From Pseudomonadota bacterium (lineage in GTDB: Bacteria > Pseudomonadota > Gammaproteobacteria > Burkholderiales > Burkholderiaceae_B): DNA of 64,000 nucleotides. A program made the translations under genes and the position numbers. Below, in pieces: positions 63,957 through 64,000 of this stretch (position 1 is the first letter of the stretch; each line of letters begins with the position of its first letter). The stretch lies in NCBI GenBank assembly GCA_023423975.1, contig JAFAEO010000066.1, positions 111,171-175,170 of the forward strand. Reading direction: 5' to 3'. Under the pieces are notes generated by a model that was given only the letters and a program-made list of their open reading frames with translations, was not told where the DNA came from and made no database searches.

Positions 63957-64000
63957 GGTAATTTCCTTTATCAAAGTCAAAAATAAACTTATTTTGTAAA

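Noticed and set aside
1..64000. tRNA/rRNA genes, CRISPR arrays, insertion sequences, prophage or plasmid functions
   Set aside because: I saw no repeat-spacer pattern, no transposase or integrase reading frame and no recognisable tRNA arms in the intergenic stretches.

Overview
The window reads as chromosomal DNA of a betaproteobacterium, most likely Burkholderiales of the Alcaligenaceae type. The reasons are the two complete Bug-type (tripartite tricarboxylate) receptor genes and the tail of a third, the many LysR, AraC, GntR and MarR regulators beside small catabolic clusters, the copper nitrite reductase with a fused cytochrome c domain, and a tol-pal end (pal, cpoB). I cannot fix genus or species from sequence alone. 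I saw no rRNA, tRNA, CRISPR array, insertion sequence or phage gene.

Layout. 1-4.5 kb: a plus-strand operon of a HisD-family dehydrogenase, a Bug receptor, an M81 (MlrC-like) metallopeptidase and an XRE-cupin regulator, followed by the 3' fossil of an amidohydrolase/D-aminoacylase gene. 4.8-10.3 kb: a catabolic cluster (alpha/beta hydrolase, iron alcohol dehydrogenase, MFS transporter, fatty-acid-hydroxylase-type membrane protein) divergent from a GntR regulator. 10.5-17 kb: heterotetrameric sarcosine oxidase soxBDAG with an upstream GATase-AraC regulator; a Bug-receptor tail fossil lies just after soxG. 17-21.4 kb: LysE and EamA exporters, an AraC regulator and O-acetylhomoserine sulfhydrylase. 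21.6-25.8 kb: arsC, then ku and ligD (bacterial end joining).

25.9-31.2 kb: a MarR-controlled AaeAB-like efflux operon (marR, FUSC, DUF1656, HlyD, outer-membrane lipoprotein) with an operator overlapping its -10. 31.5-34.5 kb: nitroreductase, FMN reductase, a PhnZ-like HD protein, an SMR exporter and a DsbA-like protein. 34.7-41 kb: class II aldolase, an esterase-Bug pair with a divergent LysR gene, and an MFS-LysR pair. 41.1-48 kb: secreted SGNH hydrolase, then a respiratory block: cydAB of the short-Q-loop (cyanide-insensitive) type with a 51-residue DUF2474 subunit, and nirK-cytochrome c with nirV behind an FNR/Dnr-like box.

48-57.3 kb: adenine/adenosine deaminase, a PHB-depolymerase-like esterase, a Fur-boxed fhuC-fhuD-fhuB operon running into a pabB-pabC fusion, and an orphan amino-acid receptor. 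57.4-64 kb: DedA protein, DJ-1/PfpI protein, GST, PCu(A)C copper chaperone behind a perfect FNR palindrome, ClC chloride transporter, alpha/beta hydrolase, cpoB and pal.

The region is a run of short, independently regulated metabolic modules separated by gene fossils, which suggests repeated module gain and loss. No single certain new system stands out. The best candidates for undescribed biology are the HisD/Bug/M81 operon, the GntR ester/alcohol cluster with its repeated AATATATYAGTT motif, the pabBC gene inside an iron operon, and a possible internal start that would release the LigD polymerase domain alone.
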